A stretch of DNA of 64,000 bases from Hemibagrus wyckioides (GCF_019097595.1 NC_080722.1:16899630-16963629); one strand, 5' to 3'; shown: positions 1-11,060, numbered from the stretch's first letter. Notes: generated by a model from the sequence alone, not told the origin. Numbers and translations: made by a program.

Positions 1-275
1 TCGAGTCTCCTCTTTATCTGACAGGCTGTTATATTCAAGTCAAAAGTTATATTCCTGAAAAGAAGAGGTTGATGTATCTGACTGCGATGTCACTAACTCT
101 ACTGTAGTAATGGTTTTGAAGTAGGAGTGGTGAAAACAAACAGGCAGCGTCATACACACAGTGAAAGGTCCCAGGGCAATCATAGTAAATATAGGCATGA
201 TGCTCAAGATCTTGGAATGCTGCTCGAACAATCAGATCTAAGTGTTGTATAATTACTTCTATCATTTTCTTCTAG

Positions 276-3200
276 ATTGTACACCAACCCTTCTGTCTGC
301 CACACCAGCTTTAGAAACACTGTCGCAAACAGAAAGGTAAGATCATTCACACTGTTTTACTGAAACGGAGCAGTTGAACATTATTGCAGTTCCATGACAG
401 TGAGTCTCTTTTACAGACTTGATGAGGAGAGCAACAGTAGCACCAATGGATCGTCCATTGTTTTTGAAAACTCTGAATGCTCAAAGGACAGAAAAGGACA
501 GTCTATTAACATGCAAATTAATAGCTCAAATGATGTTCTAACATCTGCCGTGGCAAAAGAGCAGAAGAGTCAGGTTCTGTCCACAAACTTTGTCCCGTGT
601 GTGTTCCTGGGAGAGCCACGCTCTGTTAGGGAGACCTGCCCTGCACTTTGCTGGGAAAGTTCAACACTGTCAGAGGAGTCATATGTTGATATGAGCAGTC
701 AGCATTTGGCTGAAAAACATCCAAAGGAGGCATGTTGTTCATCATTTTCCAAAAAATGCTGGCAATGCAAAAAGTAGTGTGATGTTTATATTTCTTTAGT
801 TAGTTGAGTTAGTTAAACATTAGTTTCACCTAATATTCATTCTACAGGTTCAGTTCCACTTAATGCTTTACATCCAAATGCAGCTGTGTGAGCGCTCATT
901 AAAAGAGTGGATTCAGGAAAGGAACTCCAAGACAGACCTCACAAAGTCAACAGGTAAACTGAACGGATTATTAACTGGCATAGGTTATTTGCACTGTATT
1001 ATTGGCTGTGATCATTTCTTTGTATGTCTGTATCTGTGAATATGAATGCAAGCTGTTTACGTTTGCTCTATCTGCAGGTTCCTTGAATTCATTTGACCCT
1101 CAACAAGCATCTCGTATCTTAAAGAAAATACTTGAAGGGGTGGAGTATATTCACTCCCGTGGAATTATGCACCGAGACCTGAAGGTAGGTTTGTACAAAT
1201 ATACTTCAGAATTTCACACAGTTCTTTAAAATCTAAAATCGTGAATAATCAGTAATAAAACGGGTTACTGTGGGATGAGGCTCCGTTTCAGAAAATGAGG
1301 TGTGACTGTAAGGGAATGATTCCACTGATTTGTTATTCTCACTAACGCAGCATTACCTTAATGGAAGATAAAGTCATCTAGTGCTTTAGTCTGTCCATCT
1401 GTCTGGGGAGCTGAGAAAGACAGAAAGGGGTTGTTGACGCTCAGATGTATGTTCACAAAGATTGATTGATTTTAAGCCTGGCAGCTTGATCTGGAAGAGA
1501 AACGGTCACTGGAAGATTTTCAGCCCAGTATTTAAAGCCGCAAGACAAAAGACTTTCAGGAAATTTTATTCTACGTTTTAGACTCATCTTATTGTATGAT
1601 GCTTGCAGAAGAACATTTTAATATGGGTTGTGCTGCATGTGGCTCACTAAAATACAGCACTGGAGAACCAAACTATTACGTCTGGCCATTAAATGACTCC
1701 CTGTCACGTGGCCCGCCTTGTTTGTTTATTACATAAGGAGACTCCTATTGTTGCCACATTTTCTTTTGCACCTTAAAAAGTACATCAAACTGTCTATCAG
1801 TCAGACAGTTATTGTGCTGTATAAAGAACTCATTGATGAGTACAGGATACATTTGTTTCCTCTTCATTTTGAGTTTTATTTGGTTGGCTCATGGCATAAA
1901 AACATCAGAATAAGGTTTATTAACCAAGTATGTCTCTACACACAAGGAATTTGGTAGTAGCTGTTGGTTACCGTCAAAAGTACAGATATAAACTGACGCT
2001 ATACACTTAAATTACAGATAGTGCTATACAATAAAATTAAATAAAGACCACAATATACAGAGTATGAGACAGGTTAACTGTATATAAAGTGTGATAGTGC
2101 ATAGTAGTGCAGATAACAGTAGTGTACATCACATATAACGACTGTTTGTACAATACACAAAATACAGTACAAAATGTGTGAGTAGCGCAATCAGCAAGAG
2201 TGTGTGTAACATATGGGCGGAGTGTAACAAGCGTGTAAAGAGGATGTTGGTGCTTTTTTAACGGCCAGTTGTGTATAATCAAGGTCAGCTGTGGCAATCA
2301 CCCTCATAAACATCACTAATATACAGACCTCCTCCCTGCTCTATCCACTACTAACACCCCATCCTTATCTGTGTGCCATAGCTAAGTGCTTCATCATACT
2401 TTCAACTATTTGTAGCCAAGTCAAATGTTTTTGTCAGTTGAACAGATGCACAAAGATATTGTGCTCCCGCGACTTGACGTACAATTGTACTCCAGGAGCA
2501 CATAAGCACATTTCCGTGGTCAAGGGCAGCATTGTACAATAAGTACTTTAATGTAGAATTGTGGGAGTGTGAGGTCACTGGAAACAGTTTTAGACACTCA
2601 CTGGCCACTTTATTATATACACCTCATCATTTATGCAATTATTAAATAAGCGGTCATGTGGCAGCCGTACAATGCAAAAAGTCATGCAGATACAAGCCAA
2701 GGCCTTCAGTTATTGCTCAGTAATATATTATTCCATTGACTTTTGACTGTGTCATAGTTGTTAGTGCCAGACGGGCTTGTTTGCTGGGATTTTCAAGCAA
2801 CCTGCAGAGATAAAAAAAATTAAAAAAAAAACATCCTGTGAGCTACAGTTTTGTGCATGAACAATTTGTTGAAGAGAGATCAGTGAAGAATGGAAGTACA
2901 ATTTGTTCAAATTAAGAGGAAGGCATGGTAACAGGGCAGGCTTCATGAGATGTCTCGAAATGTCATATTTCCATTAGCCAAAATGTTCTGGTAGAGAACT
3001 TAGAACTGCTAAAATTGCCAAAATGTTTAAATATTTATTCTTTGCATTTATTTGGAGGTGTAATGATGTCTTTCTTGACATGTCTTGATGTTACTTTTGT
3101 CCTTCTTTTTACAGCCAAGGAATATTTTCCTGCAAGGGCATGAGTGCCATGTAAAAATAGGTGACTTTGGATTGGCTTGTACAGATATTGTGATGAATGA

Positions 3201-5727
3201 AAACGAACAGCTGCCTTCCAGTTCTCATGTAAATGGAAACACAGGTGAGATCTGTTTCATTGTGTTAACAATTGCCCACACTACACCACCATTCTACATG
3301 GTACAGTAATCCCCCGTTTATCGCGGGGGTTATGTTCCAAACCCACCCGCGATAAACGAAAATCCGCGATACACGGACTCCACCCCCAAATGCTTTTTTT
3401 GTTTTATTGTTTAAGCCGTAAATGACCCTCCCACACTCTTTAAACACACACAAAACATTTGCAAGCATATAGCGAGATGAATTTTGGGTAAATTCGTAGA
3501 AATATCACATTTATAGTGAGTACTGTATGTATGTATGTTTCTTGCCAGAAGCCTTAGAAGGTGCAGAGCGTTTGGGCGACATAATAGGCCTTGCAGAGAA
3601 ACCGTATATATACCGTAAAATATAGCGTACACAACTAAAACAAACACTCGGGACAGTGACACGCGAAGAACTGGGATGCTGGAGAATTCTGCTTCCCTTT
3701 CTCCAACTGCACGCATAACCAGCAGCCAATCACAACCGTGATTAAATGAATGGGGCATTCCGATTGGCCAGACTCGTTCCTCCAGCCGTGCTGTATTTTG
3801 ATTTTTAGCATCCCCGCACTGCGCTTTCCTAATTAATAATTATATTTCTCTTAATAAATTACCTTATTTCAACATAAAAACAATTCACTATAAGGTTTGC
3901 GGATACCACAATATATCGGGAAAATCCCCCCAAAAAATGAAGTGTTCCAAATAAAAATCTGCGATATACCGGGACCATGATATATGAACCGTGATATAGA
4001 GGGGGATTACTGTATTATAAAACTTTGCAAGCTTGATTAGGATCAACTAGTGTTGTTGAGAGTCTTGTCTTTTACATCTCAGCTTCTGTATTGTAGTCTA
4101 GGTTTAGGTTCTGTTGTTTTTCAGAGTCCTCTCACACTACAGGAGTGGGCACATTTGTTTATGCTTCTCCAGAACAACTGCAGTGCTCTCATTATGACTC
4201 AAAGGTAATTAAAACTACTCAGTTTGGTTTACATACTGAAATGATTAAACTTGAGCCAAATTGAATTCAGGTGTTGTTTTTCAGGGGTTGGTCTTGGCCC
4301 CTTAGTTCCACTGAAATGAACTCTTAATGCTTCAGCATACCAAGACATTGTGGACAATTTCATGCTCCCAACTTTGTTTGGGGATGACCCTTTCCTGTTC
4401 CAACATGACTGTGCACCAGTGCACAAAGCAAGGTCCATAAAGACATGGATGAGAGAGTTTGGTGTGGAGGAACTTGACTGGCCTGACCTCAACCCGATAG
4501 AATATCTTTGGGATGAATTAGAGTGGAGACTGCGAGCCAGGCCAAAATTGTGATGTCTGCCTTTACATGCACATGAATTTAATATGGAGTTAACCCGCAC
4601 TTTGCAGCTATAACAGCTTCAACTCTTCTGAGAAGGCTTTCCACAAGGTTTAGGAGTGTGTTTATGGGAATTGTTGACCATTCCTATAGAAGCACATTTG
4701 CGAGGTCAGGCACTGATGTTGGACGACAAGGCCTGGCTCGCAGTCCACAATGTCTTGGAATGCTGAAGCATTAAGAGGGCCAAGCCCAACTCCTGAAAAA
4801 CAACACCTGATGATTTGGAGGGGTGTCCCAAAACCTTTATATAATATAGTGTATATTAATATAATCACTTATATAGAATGTCTCATTGAACAGCTAGATA
4901 GTAGACACCAGGTTCTGCTGTTGTCTCTAAACTTGGTGTCTCAAAGAATCTTTCCTCTTTGTTCACAGTCTGATATATATAGTGTTGGGGTGATCGCCGT
5001 TGAGTTGTTCCAGCCGTTTGGGACAGAGATGGAACGTGTGCAAACACTCGGAGATTTGAGAAATGGGAAGCTTCCAGATGAACTGTGTAAGAACTCGCCA
5101 GCCCTGTCTGAGCAAATTAAACTGCTGACCAGCTTGGACCCCACACTGCGACCAAGTGCTTCCCAACTACTGCAAAGTGATCTCTTTAACAGCAAAGACA
5201 TGGTATGTGTGCTTGCAATGGCTTCTACATATTGCATATCTAATAATATTCAATCTGACATGGTTTATTATGTTTTGCTGCACTGAAAACAAACTGTCAC
5301 AATCTCAAGGTCAAGATAACAACAGAGTCCAGTGAAATATTCTCTAACCATTCAAGCTGATTACAGGATAATTTAAGCATATTTGAAATTAGTCGTATAA
5401 TTAATCATACTCAAAATTTAGGGAGGGGTGAGATACTTCATAACGAAGTGGAAGTTGCTCCATTTATACCTTTTTTGAAAGGTGTGTTGCTGAAGTTCCT
5501 TCTCAGATTTGTCGTGATGCCGTGTGACTGTGCATTGGGAATTAGGATAAAATGAAACTGTTATTATAATAGCTTACAATAACATATTTGCTCATCCTCG
5601 CAATTTCAAGGTAATCCATAACTTACAACAGAGGATTACTGAGCAAGAAGAAGAAATCATTCAACTCAGAAGACAGATCAGTAAGCTACAAACTTCACAA
5701 AATGGACCAGAGAAGTCATCACTATAA
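276..5727 (+). CDS. eif2ak1: eif2ak1, heme-regulated eIF2-alpha kinase (HRI), 3' part
   Basis: Serine/threonine kinase that phosphorylates eIF2alpha and slows translation when heme is low or under oxidative/mitochondrial stress (family knowledge). The 5' exons lie left of the window. Exons read: 276-336, 417-about 773, 848-953, 1078-1184, 3115-3244, 4125-4204, 4969-5202, 5611-5727 (TAA). Visible parts are the acidic/Ser-rich kinase insert (417-773), QMQLCERSL, the catalytic loop MHRDLKPRN split across the 1184/3115 junction, [10 protein letters not shown] (DFG), [25 protein letters not shown], and a C-terminal Glu/Gln-rich coiled coil ([13 protein letters not shown]). [12 protein letters not shown] and the DFG region match human HRI closely. 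Phases agree at all junctions except 773/848, where a GT donor is present but joining it causes a frameshift; a two-base loss or one-base gain near the A6 run at 751 would explain this, or a small exon was missed. Next to usp42, as in human 7p22. Confidence 0.93.
2598..2740. mobile_element. Tc1-like element end (fragment)
   Basis: The stretch starting CACTGGCCACTTTATTA is the terminal sequence of a DNA element common in fish genomes. Only about 140 bp are recognisable, inside the long eif2ak1 intron 1185-3114. The rest of that intron shows no feature I can name. A related internal segment lies at 6370-6760. Confidence 0.5.
3304..4012. mobile_element. Tigger-like (Tc1/mariner) non-autonomous element
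   Basis: The ends are inverted repeats: CAGTAATCCCCC at 3304 and GGGGGATTACTG ending 4012, directly flanked by TA on both sides, which fits the TA target duplication of mariner-type transposons. Sub-terminal sequence repeats variants of CGCGATAAACG / GCGATATACCGGG, typical of Tigger-like MITEs. There is no transposase ORF. It sits in the eif2ak1 intron between exons 3115-3244 and 4125-4204. Confidence 0.8.
4262..4852. mobile_element. Rearranged Tc1-like transposon, two halves in opposite orientation
   Basis: The left half (4262-4553, +) encodes a transposase C-terminal piece with [19 protein letters not shown] and [20 protein letters not shown], the Asp/Glu end of the DDE catalytic core. The right half (about 4559-4852) is the reverse complement of the same family and ends in GGGGTGTCCCAAAACC plus a TATAGTG-type terminus. 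It looks like a head-to-head fold-back derivative. An intact-ended relative is at 62121-62650. It lies in the intron before the 4969-5202 eif2ak1 exon. Confidence 0.8.
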
Positions 5728-5843
5728 TAACTACTGAATATCCAGTTGTTATGAGACTCTGGCATATTATGTGTATAGTTTTTCCTTTATTTATTTTTGG
5801 GACATGTTCCAGTGTATGTGTAAGTCAACTTTGCCAGACAAAT

Positions 5844-5849
5844 AATAAA
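5844..5849 (+). terminator. Poly(A) signal of eif2ak1
   Basis: AATAAA lies 117 bases after the eif2ak1 TAA stop, within an A/T-rich run that offers a second overlapping copy. It is the nearest canonical signal, giving a short 3' UTR. Confidence 0.7.
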
Positions 5850-6369
5850 TAAATAAGTAACCATTCAGGTGAATATTAGACACAGAACACATGTATTTCT
5901 GGGAACAATTTTTCTTCTGTCTTAAAAAACATTAAAGAATCTTATATTTCAGTGATGGATTGATATTTTTGGTTTGCACGTTGGGGAAATTGGTGTTGTG
6001 TATATTGTTAAACTTCCTGAGCTCATGGTCAGTGTGACCAGATTATTTACCTGTAAACAAGATAAAAAGATACGAAATACAAAGGCATGGCTTGTACTTT
6101 GCAGATGCCTCTGTGGGCATTCGCTCCAAAAGCAGGCTAAGAATATTTCTTTGCCTAAAGTTTAAAACATGAAAAATGGATTCATGCTTTTGATGCAAAA
6201 TTCTGACTCCACCAACTCCAAGATTTATCAGGCTAGACTTTTCCAGTCTTCAACTGTGCAGATTTGGTAAGTGCCCACTGCAGCTTTCTATTCTTGGCTA
6301 ACAGAAGTGGAAACCCACTGTAATCATCTTCTGTTGAAGCCCAACTACCTTATGGTTTGACGTGCATTC

Positions 6370-6760
6370 TGAGATGCTTTTTTGCTCACCACAATTTGCA
6401 GAGTCTGATTATCTGGTGTCTGAGTGGTTATCTAACCCTAACCTTGTAGCCTTTCTTTCACCTCAAACCTGCACAATCTCTGCTGACTTCTCTCATCAAC
6501 AAGGCGACCGCAGAACTGATGCTCACTGGATGTCTTTTCTTTATTGCACCGTCCCGGGTCAACTCTAGACACTGTTGTGTGTGTGAAAATCCCAGGAGAT
6601 CAGCAGTTATAAAATGATTCAAACCAACAATCACGCCACTAAATCACATTTCCCCTCATTCTGATGGCGTGAACGTTACCTAAAGCTGTATCTGCATTGA
6701 CTTTCCTAATAATGGGAAATAATAAATAATTTTGTTACTAATAAAGTGAGTGCACATTGC
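6370..6760. mobile_element. Degenerate Tc1-like non-autonomous element
   Basis: Contains the block around ATCCCAGGAGATCAGCAGTT (6589-6608) followed by CCCCTCATTCTGATGG and a TAATAAAGTGAGTG end, a recognisable but decayed form of the fish element that ends in CACTGGCCACTTTATTA. No intact ORF. It is the main recognisable content between eif2ak1 and 6890. Confidence 0.6.
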
Positions 6761-6892
6761 CATTCAGGTTGTTTGAAAATGTTTATTTACTATCAGATGA
6801 GGCTTTGTTGAAATTCTTCTTCAGCTTTTAGCTCATTGACTAAAATCTAAAAACCTACAGTACAGTACTGTATATACAGGTCGGGCATTAGT

Positions 6893-7420
6893 ATTAGATA
6901 TCGCGAGATGATCAACCCGCTGTTTGCGATCACGTTGACGCATGCGTACTAGGCGTCGCCTCGTTCCAATGCACGTGAGCGTTTAAAGGATGCTTGTTAT
7001 TGCGTTGCCATGGTGATCGCGTTTACACACTTCTCCACGCGCCGAGCACGACGACAAGGTAAGGAGCGGCGAGAAAGTAAATGATTAAAAATACTTAGAT
7101 TAGCCTAGCGTTTCCGGTTACCAAACGGTTTAAAGTACGTTTCTAGTCTGTAGAGAGAAAGTTTTGATACTTTAAGTATTTACGGTTCATGTTTCGTTTT
7201 CCGGTTGCTAAACGGTTTACGCTACGTTACTTCATTTCGAGTCTGTAAAGCTACCTGGGAAAGGTTTGATACTTTAAGTGTATACGTTTAATATACATAT
7301 ATATATATATATATCTACTTAAAAAAGCCTTAACTAGCTATTGTCGCTGTTGATCTGTTTCCCATTACCATCTTGATCGGCTTTCCACGCGCCGACTAAA
7401 CCGACAAGGTAAGGAACACC
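6893..7420 (+). promoter_or_regulatory. CpG-rich, internally duplicated promoter-like segment with splice donors
   Basis: Unlike its AT-rich surroundings, this stretch is CpG-dense. It carries TATCGCGAGA at about 6900 (nine of ten bases of the TCTCGCGAGA core-promoter palindrome bound by BANP/ZBTB33) and GCCATGGTGATCGCG near 7006. CCACGCGCCGA..CGACAAG followed by GTAAGG occurs twice, with donors at 7059 and 7409. A second motif (TTCCGGTTNCNAAACGGTTTA ... TTTGATACTTTAAGT) occurs at about 7110-7190 and 7195-7290, with a weaker third copy near 7460. It reads like duplicated TSS / first-exon units of an unrecognised + strand transcript. No coding potential was found. Confidence 0.45.
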
Positions 7421-7717
7421 GAGAAACCAAGTGTCGAAGCACGTGCTAGCCTAGTGTTCTTCTATTGCCAAACATTTTCTTATCTGCGTTACTAGATACC
7501 AAGTCTGTGGGAAAATTTGGGAAATATATTCAAGTAGTTTAGGTATACCTCCGGTTAAACCCTTCGTGACGTATGTCCGTTTAGCGCGTGCGCACACACA
7601 CCCCAACATTTCTTCTAGCTTAAATCAGTGCTATGTCCTCACATCACACACCAGATTTAATCTTAGATAAATTGTTTTGCTAAATGTTTCTTTTTTTTTG
7701 TCTGTCTCCATTTCCAG

Positions 7718-7753
7718 CTATTCCAGAATTTCCAACTGATTGAACTAGAAACG
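7718..7753 (+). other. 36-bp exon-like element, copy 1
   Basis: Bordered by TTTCCAG upstream and GTAATT downstream, both good splice consensus matches. Its 36 bases are open in frame 1 only, reading LFQNFQLIELET; the other two frames stop. Near-identical copies lie at 8381-8416 and 8603-8638. Confidence 0.35.
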
Positions 7754-8380
7754 GTAATTATAATAAATTAATTAATAAATTAATAAATTAATTTTAATTT
7801 ATAAATTAATAAATTAATTAATAATAATAATAATAATAATAATAATTATTATTATTATTATTATTTTAGAAAACAAAAGTGAGCTTAAAATGTAGATTGA
7901 TTCCTCAGTTTCTTATATTATATGCAGCTTTTTGTGACGTATTTCTGTATATTCTTTAGTGAATATCTATATTTTTAATTTTTTTTTTTTACATTTTAAT
8001 GTATCCTATAAGATGCATATTTATATATACGTTTAGCTGTATTTTTGCGTCAGTTGCTTCTTTGTGTAAATGCGTGTGTGTTTCTGCGTGCGCGCAATAT
8101 AAAAAAATAAAAAAATAAAATAAACTCTTACAAATATGTCGTCTGAATTTACTTTGCCACCATGCCCCTTAAAGTATGATATTTAAAATGTATGAATTTA
8201 ATTCTTATTTATTTGTAATATTATGAAACTAATTCGGGTCAAATCTGTTATTCGTTTCAGTGTTCACCCCAACATTTCTTCTAGCTTAAATCAGTGCTAT
8301 GTCCTCACATCACACACCAGTTTTAATTTTAGCTAAATTGTTTTGTTAAATGTTTCTTTTTTGTCTGTCTCCATTTCCAG

Positions 8381-8416
8381 CTATTCCAGAATTTCCAACT
8401 GATTGAACTAGAAACG
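8381..8416 (+). other. 36-bp exon-like element, copy 2
   Basis: Identical to the copy at 7718-7753, with the same TTTCCAG acceptor-like and GTAATT donor-like borders, followed by an expanded (ATT)n tract. Confidence 0.35.
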
Positions 8417-8426
8417 GTAATTATTA

Positions 8427-8464
<38 letters not shown>

Positions 8465-8602
8465 TTAGAAAACAAAAGTGAGCTTAAAATGTAGATTGAT
8501 TACTCAGTTTCTTATAAAATATTATATGCAGCTTTTTGTGAAAATATTTTATATCTTAGCTAAATTTGTGTCTCCAAATGTTTTTTTTGTCTCCATTTAC
8601 AG

Positions 8603-8638
8603 GTGATCCAGAATTTCCAACTGATTGAACTAGAAACG
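8603..8638 (+). other. 36-bp exon-like element, copy 3 (variant 5' end)
   Basis: Begins GTGATCC instead of CTATTCC and is preceded by TTTACAG. The remaining bases and the GTAATT border match the other copies. The single open frame is kept (VIQNFQLIELET), so the two changed residues are conservative. Confidence 0.35.
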
Positions 8639-8648
8639 GTAATTATTA

Positions 8649-8692
<44 letters not shown>

Positions 8693-9824
8693 TTAGAAAA
8701 CAAAAGTGAGCTTAAAATGTAGATTGATTAATCAGTTTCTTATAAAATATTATATGCAGCTGTATATTTCTCTATATTCTTTAGTGAATATCTATATTTT
8801 TATATTTTTTTTACATTTTAATGTATCCTATAAGATGCATATTTATGTATACCTTTATCTGTATTTTTGCATCAGTTGCTTGTTTGTGTAAATGTCTGTG
8901 TGTGTGTGTGTGTCTGTGCGTGCGTGCACGCGCAATATAAATAAATAAAATAAACCCTCACATATATGTCGTCCGAATTTACTTTGCTTCCATGCCCCTT
9001 AAAGTATGGTATTTAAAATTTATGAATTTAATTCTTATTTATTTGTAATATTATGAAACTAATTTGGGTCGAATCTGTTATTCATTTCAGATGCATATGC
9101 AACTTTTATTTAATTCAGTTTGTAATCTCACTAAATCAGTTCAAGCCATTGCGTCTATTATGGTCAGATGTGTTCATAAGTAGACGCTGAACCAGAAACA
9201 TTCTGCTATGCGCTATGCAAGCTAGCTGATAAAATCATACGCTGAACTATAGCATTTACTGACCTATGAATTAGCAAATTAGCATTTTACTACTGACAGT
9301 TAATAACAATCAGTTATTTAGCAGTCTAGCTGTATATCAGTGTTACTACATAATAATAAATAATAACAAGATATTTTAACTGAAGAGTTATTATATAGAG
9401 TTTGGGGGAGACTCACCTCAGAGTCCGCAGGTTCAAGCATTCAGGGTTTTAATTTTCCTGTTGTAGCTTCTAGCCAATTTATGACGGTCCACCTTGGTAT
9501 AAGTGATAACACGGTGTCATGGTTCTCTGAGTCGGGCCTGGAGATGCCAGATGTCCATAAAGTAAAGCCAGTTTTGATAGAGATAATGATCAATAATTAT
9601 CAAATCACTGAATTTAAACTTAAGCCTATGTTCAATTTTAACATACTTAAAGAAAAAGTATCTTTTTTATTGCATTTTATTTTCATTTTCTAAATCCCTG
9701 ACCAATAACTTTAAATGCACAGATGACATTCACTTTTCATAGCATTGAATAATTTACATTGAATGAAAGTTGATTTTCTGCCCTGGGCATTAGGCAACAA
9801 GTTTTTGACATTGAAAATCATGAG

Positions 9825-9960
9825 GCAACAATGCCAATCAAATGCACCTTGGGGTAACAATGCCAATCAAATGTACCTTGGGGTAACAATGCCAATCAAA
9901 TGCACCTTGGGGTAACAATGCCAATCAAATGCACCTTGGGGTGACAATGCCAATAAAGTC
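9825..9960. repeat. 29-bp minisatellite, about 4.5 copies
   Basis: Unit AATGCACCTTGGGGTAACAA plus TGCCAATCA, repeated head-to-tail with one or two substitutions per unit (AATGTACC, GGGGTGAC). Flanked by ordinary AT-rich intergenic sequence; 9100-9820 holds nothing I recognise. Confidence 0.9.
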
Positions 9961-10244
9961 ATTGAGAAGGTGAAAAAGTTTAGAAATAAAAAGTAATCAT
10001 TATATGTGAACCTATTATTAAAATCCTTATTTTGAAGATCACTTTAACAGTTTAAAGTTAACCCACGTCCAAACGACAGCAGTGCACTGCAGTTGTCCTC
10101 GGCCAGATAAATGAATAACACACACCACAGTTTTCTCACTTTATGTAAACACGTGCAGATGTTATTGACCGTGTGAGCCACGCGCTATCATTCACTACCC
10201 CGGCTTCCAGACAAACACTGAAAGAATAACGTGTTTACAAATAC

Positions 10245-10246
<2 letters not shown>

Positions 10247-10322
<76 letters not shown>
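10247..10322. repeat. (TA)n microsatellite
   Basis: Uninterrupted TA dinucleotides over about 75 bases, immediately left of the CpG-rich usp42 5' region. Confidence 0.95.
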
Positions 10323-10325
<3 letters not shown>

Positions 10326-10364
10326 ACATAAGACATAACGAGGCCGTCTAGAGTAAAGCACACA

Positions 10365-11060
10365 CATAGTCGGACATTTTGGCGGATAGGTTCCTAGACG
10401 CAGACCGCAGGCCTCGTGCTGGTTGGTTAAACCCTGCTGCCTGTTACCCGGATGTAGCAGTAGGGAAACTACGTCATTGTTCACCGCCGGACGCTCTATG
10501 GATATTATAATGGACGAACACAACTAGATAATTATTAATAAAAATCACAGGTATGTTCGTTATTTGATTTTAATATCATACACGGTTGTTGTTGGTACAA
10601 CCGTAGCCGCCGTGTAACTCTTTAGCGTGCCTGCTTGGCGAAGTGAAAGGGCCGGTTAGTGCGGCGAGTTTGTGATGTCGGTGCGGAGTGTACGCTAGCT
10701 AAGCTAATGTTTCTGTGCTAAAGCGCACCGGCGAATTTTAAATCTCGTGCCCCTCCTATCCTGGTGGCCGCTAGCTTCCTCGCGCACACTTTCAAAACAC
10801 CGCCGGTTTTTAAGGCGTACATTTGTGTGTGTATATATATATATGTGTGTGTGTTTAGTCGGTTGTGGTCGGCATCGGTTCGTGGCAGCGCGGCGCGGGG
10901 CAGTTGTCTCGCTCATTCGTGCTATTCCACACGTCCAAGGCGGCATAATACCGTACCGAATATACTGGGTCAAAAATAATAGGCCACCAGATGGCGTACT
11001 TGATTCTGACCTAGAGTTTAGTACAGCAGTACCGAGGTGAAGCTGTGTACTGCGATGATG
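10365..11060 (+). promoter_or_regulatory. Probable usp42 promoter and non-coding first exon region
   Basis: A CpG-enriched stretch upstream of usp42, with a CRE-like TACGTCATT at about 10468, CCGCCGGACG next to it, and a GTATGT donor after AATCACAG at about 10551 that could end a non-coding first exon. The usp42 ATG is in the next identified exon (from 12304, after a TTTTACAG acceptor), so the 5' UTR is interrupted by about 1.75 kb of intron. The exact TSS cannot be set from sequence. Confidence 0.5.

Larger units (their letters stand above)
7610..9092 (+). repeat. Tandemly amplified cassette (about 650 bp, a partial copy, then about 540 bp)
   Basis: Three copies: 7610-8262, 8266-8550 (3' truncated) and 8553-9092 (5' truncated). 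Shared landmarks in order: CAACATTTCTTCTAGC, a TTTCCAG/TTTACAG acceptor-like tract, a 36-bp element, an (ATT)n run, TTTTAGAAAACAAAAGTGAG, ATCCTATAAGATGCATA, a (GT)/GCGCGC tract, AATAAA-type motifs, TACTTTGC..CCATGCCCC, and CTGTTATTCRTTTCAG at the end. I recognise no transposon family and see no terminal inverted repeats. Confidence 0.75.

Noticed and set aside
47..265. 72-codon open frame on the - strand at the left edge
   Set aside because: It lies in what should be an eif2ak1 intron just before the exon at 276, shows no known motif, and has a second overlapping frame in the same region; most likely chance.
2037..2297. 86-codon Tyr/His/Thr-rich frame on the - strand
   Set aside because: Composition follows a short-period ACA/TAT-rich intronic stretch; no homology recognised.
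9481..9693. Open frame with HLGISDNTVSWFSES, faintly like a LINE reverse-transcriptase block
   Set aside because: Only about a dozen residues resemble the pattern; no other RT motif is present nearby, so I did not call a LINE.
9825..9960. Short direct repeats considered as a CRISPR array
   Set aside because: Units are contiguous without unique spacers and this is animal nuclear DNA; it is a minisatellite.
10188..10523. 111-codon frame on the - strand with a long (IY)n run
   Set aside because: The run is the translation of the (TA)n microsatellite.
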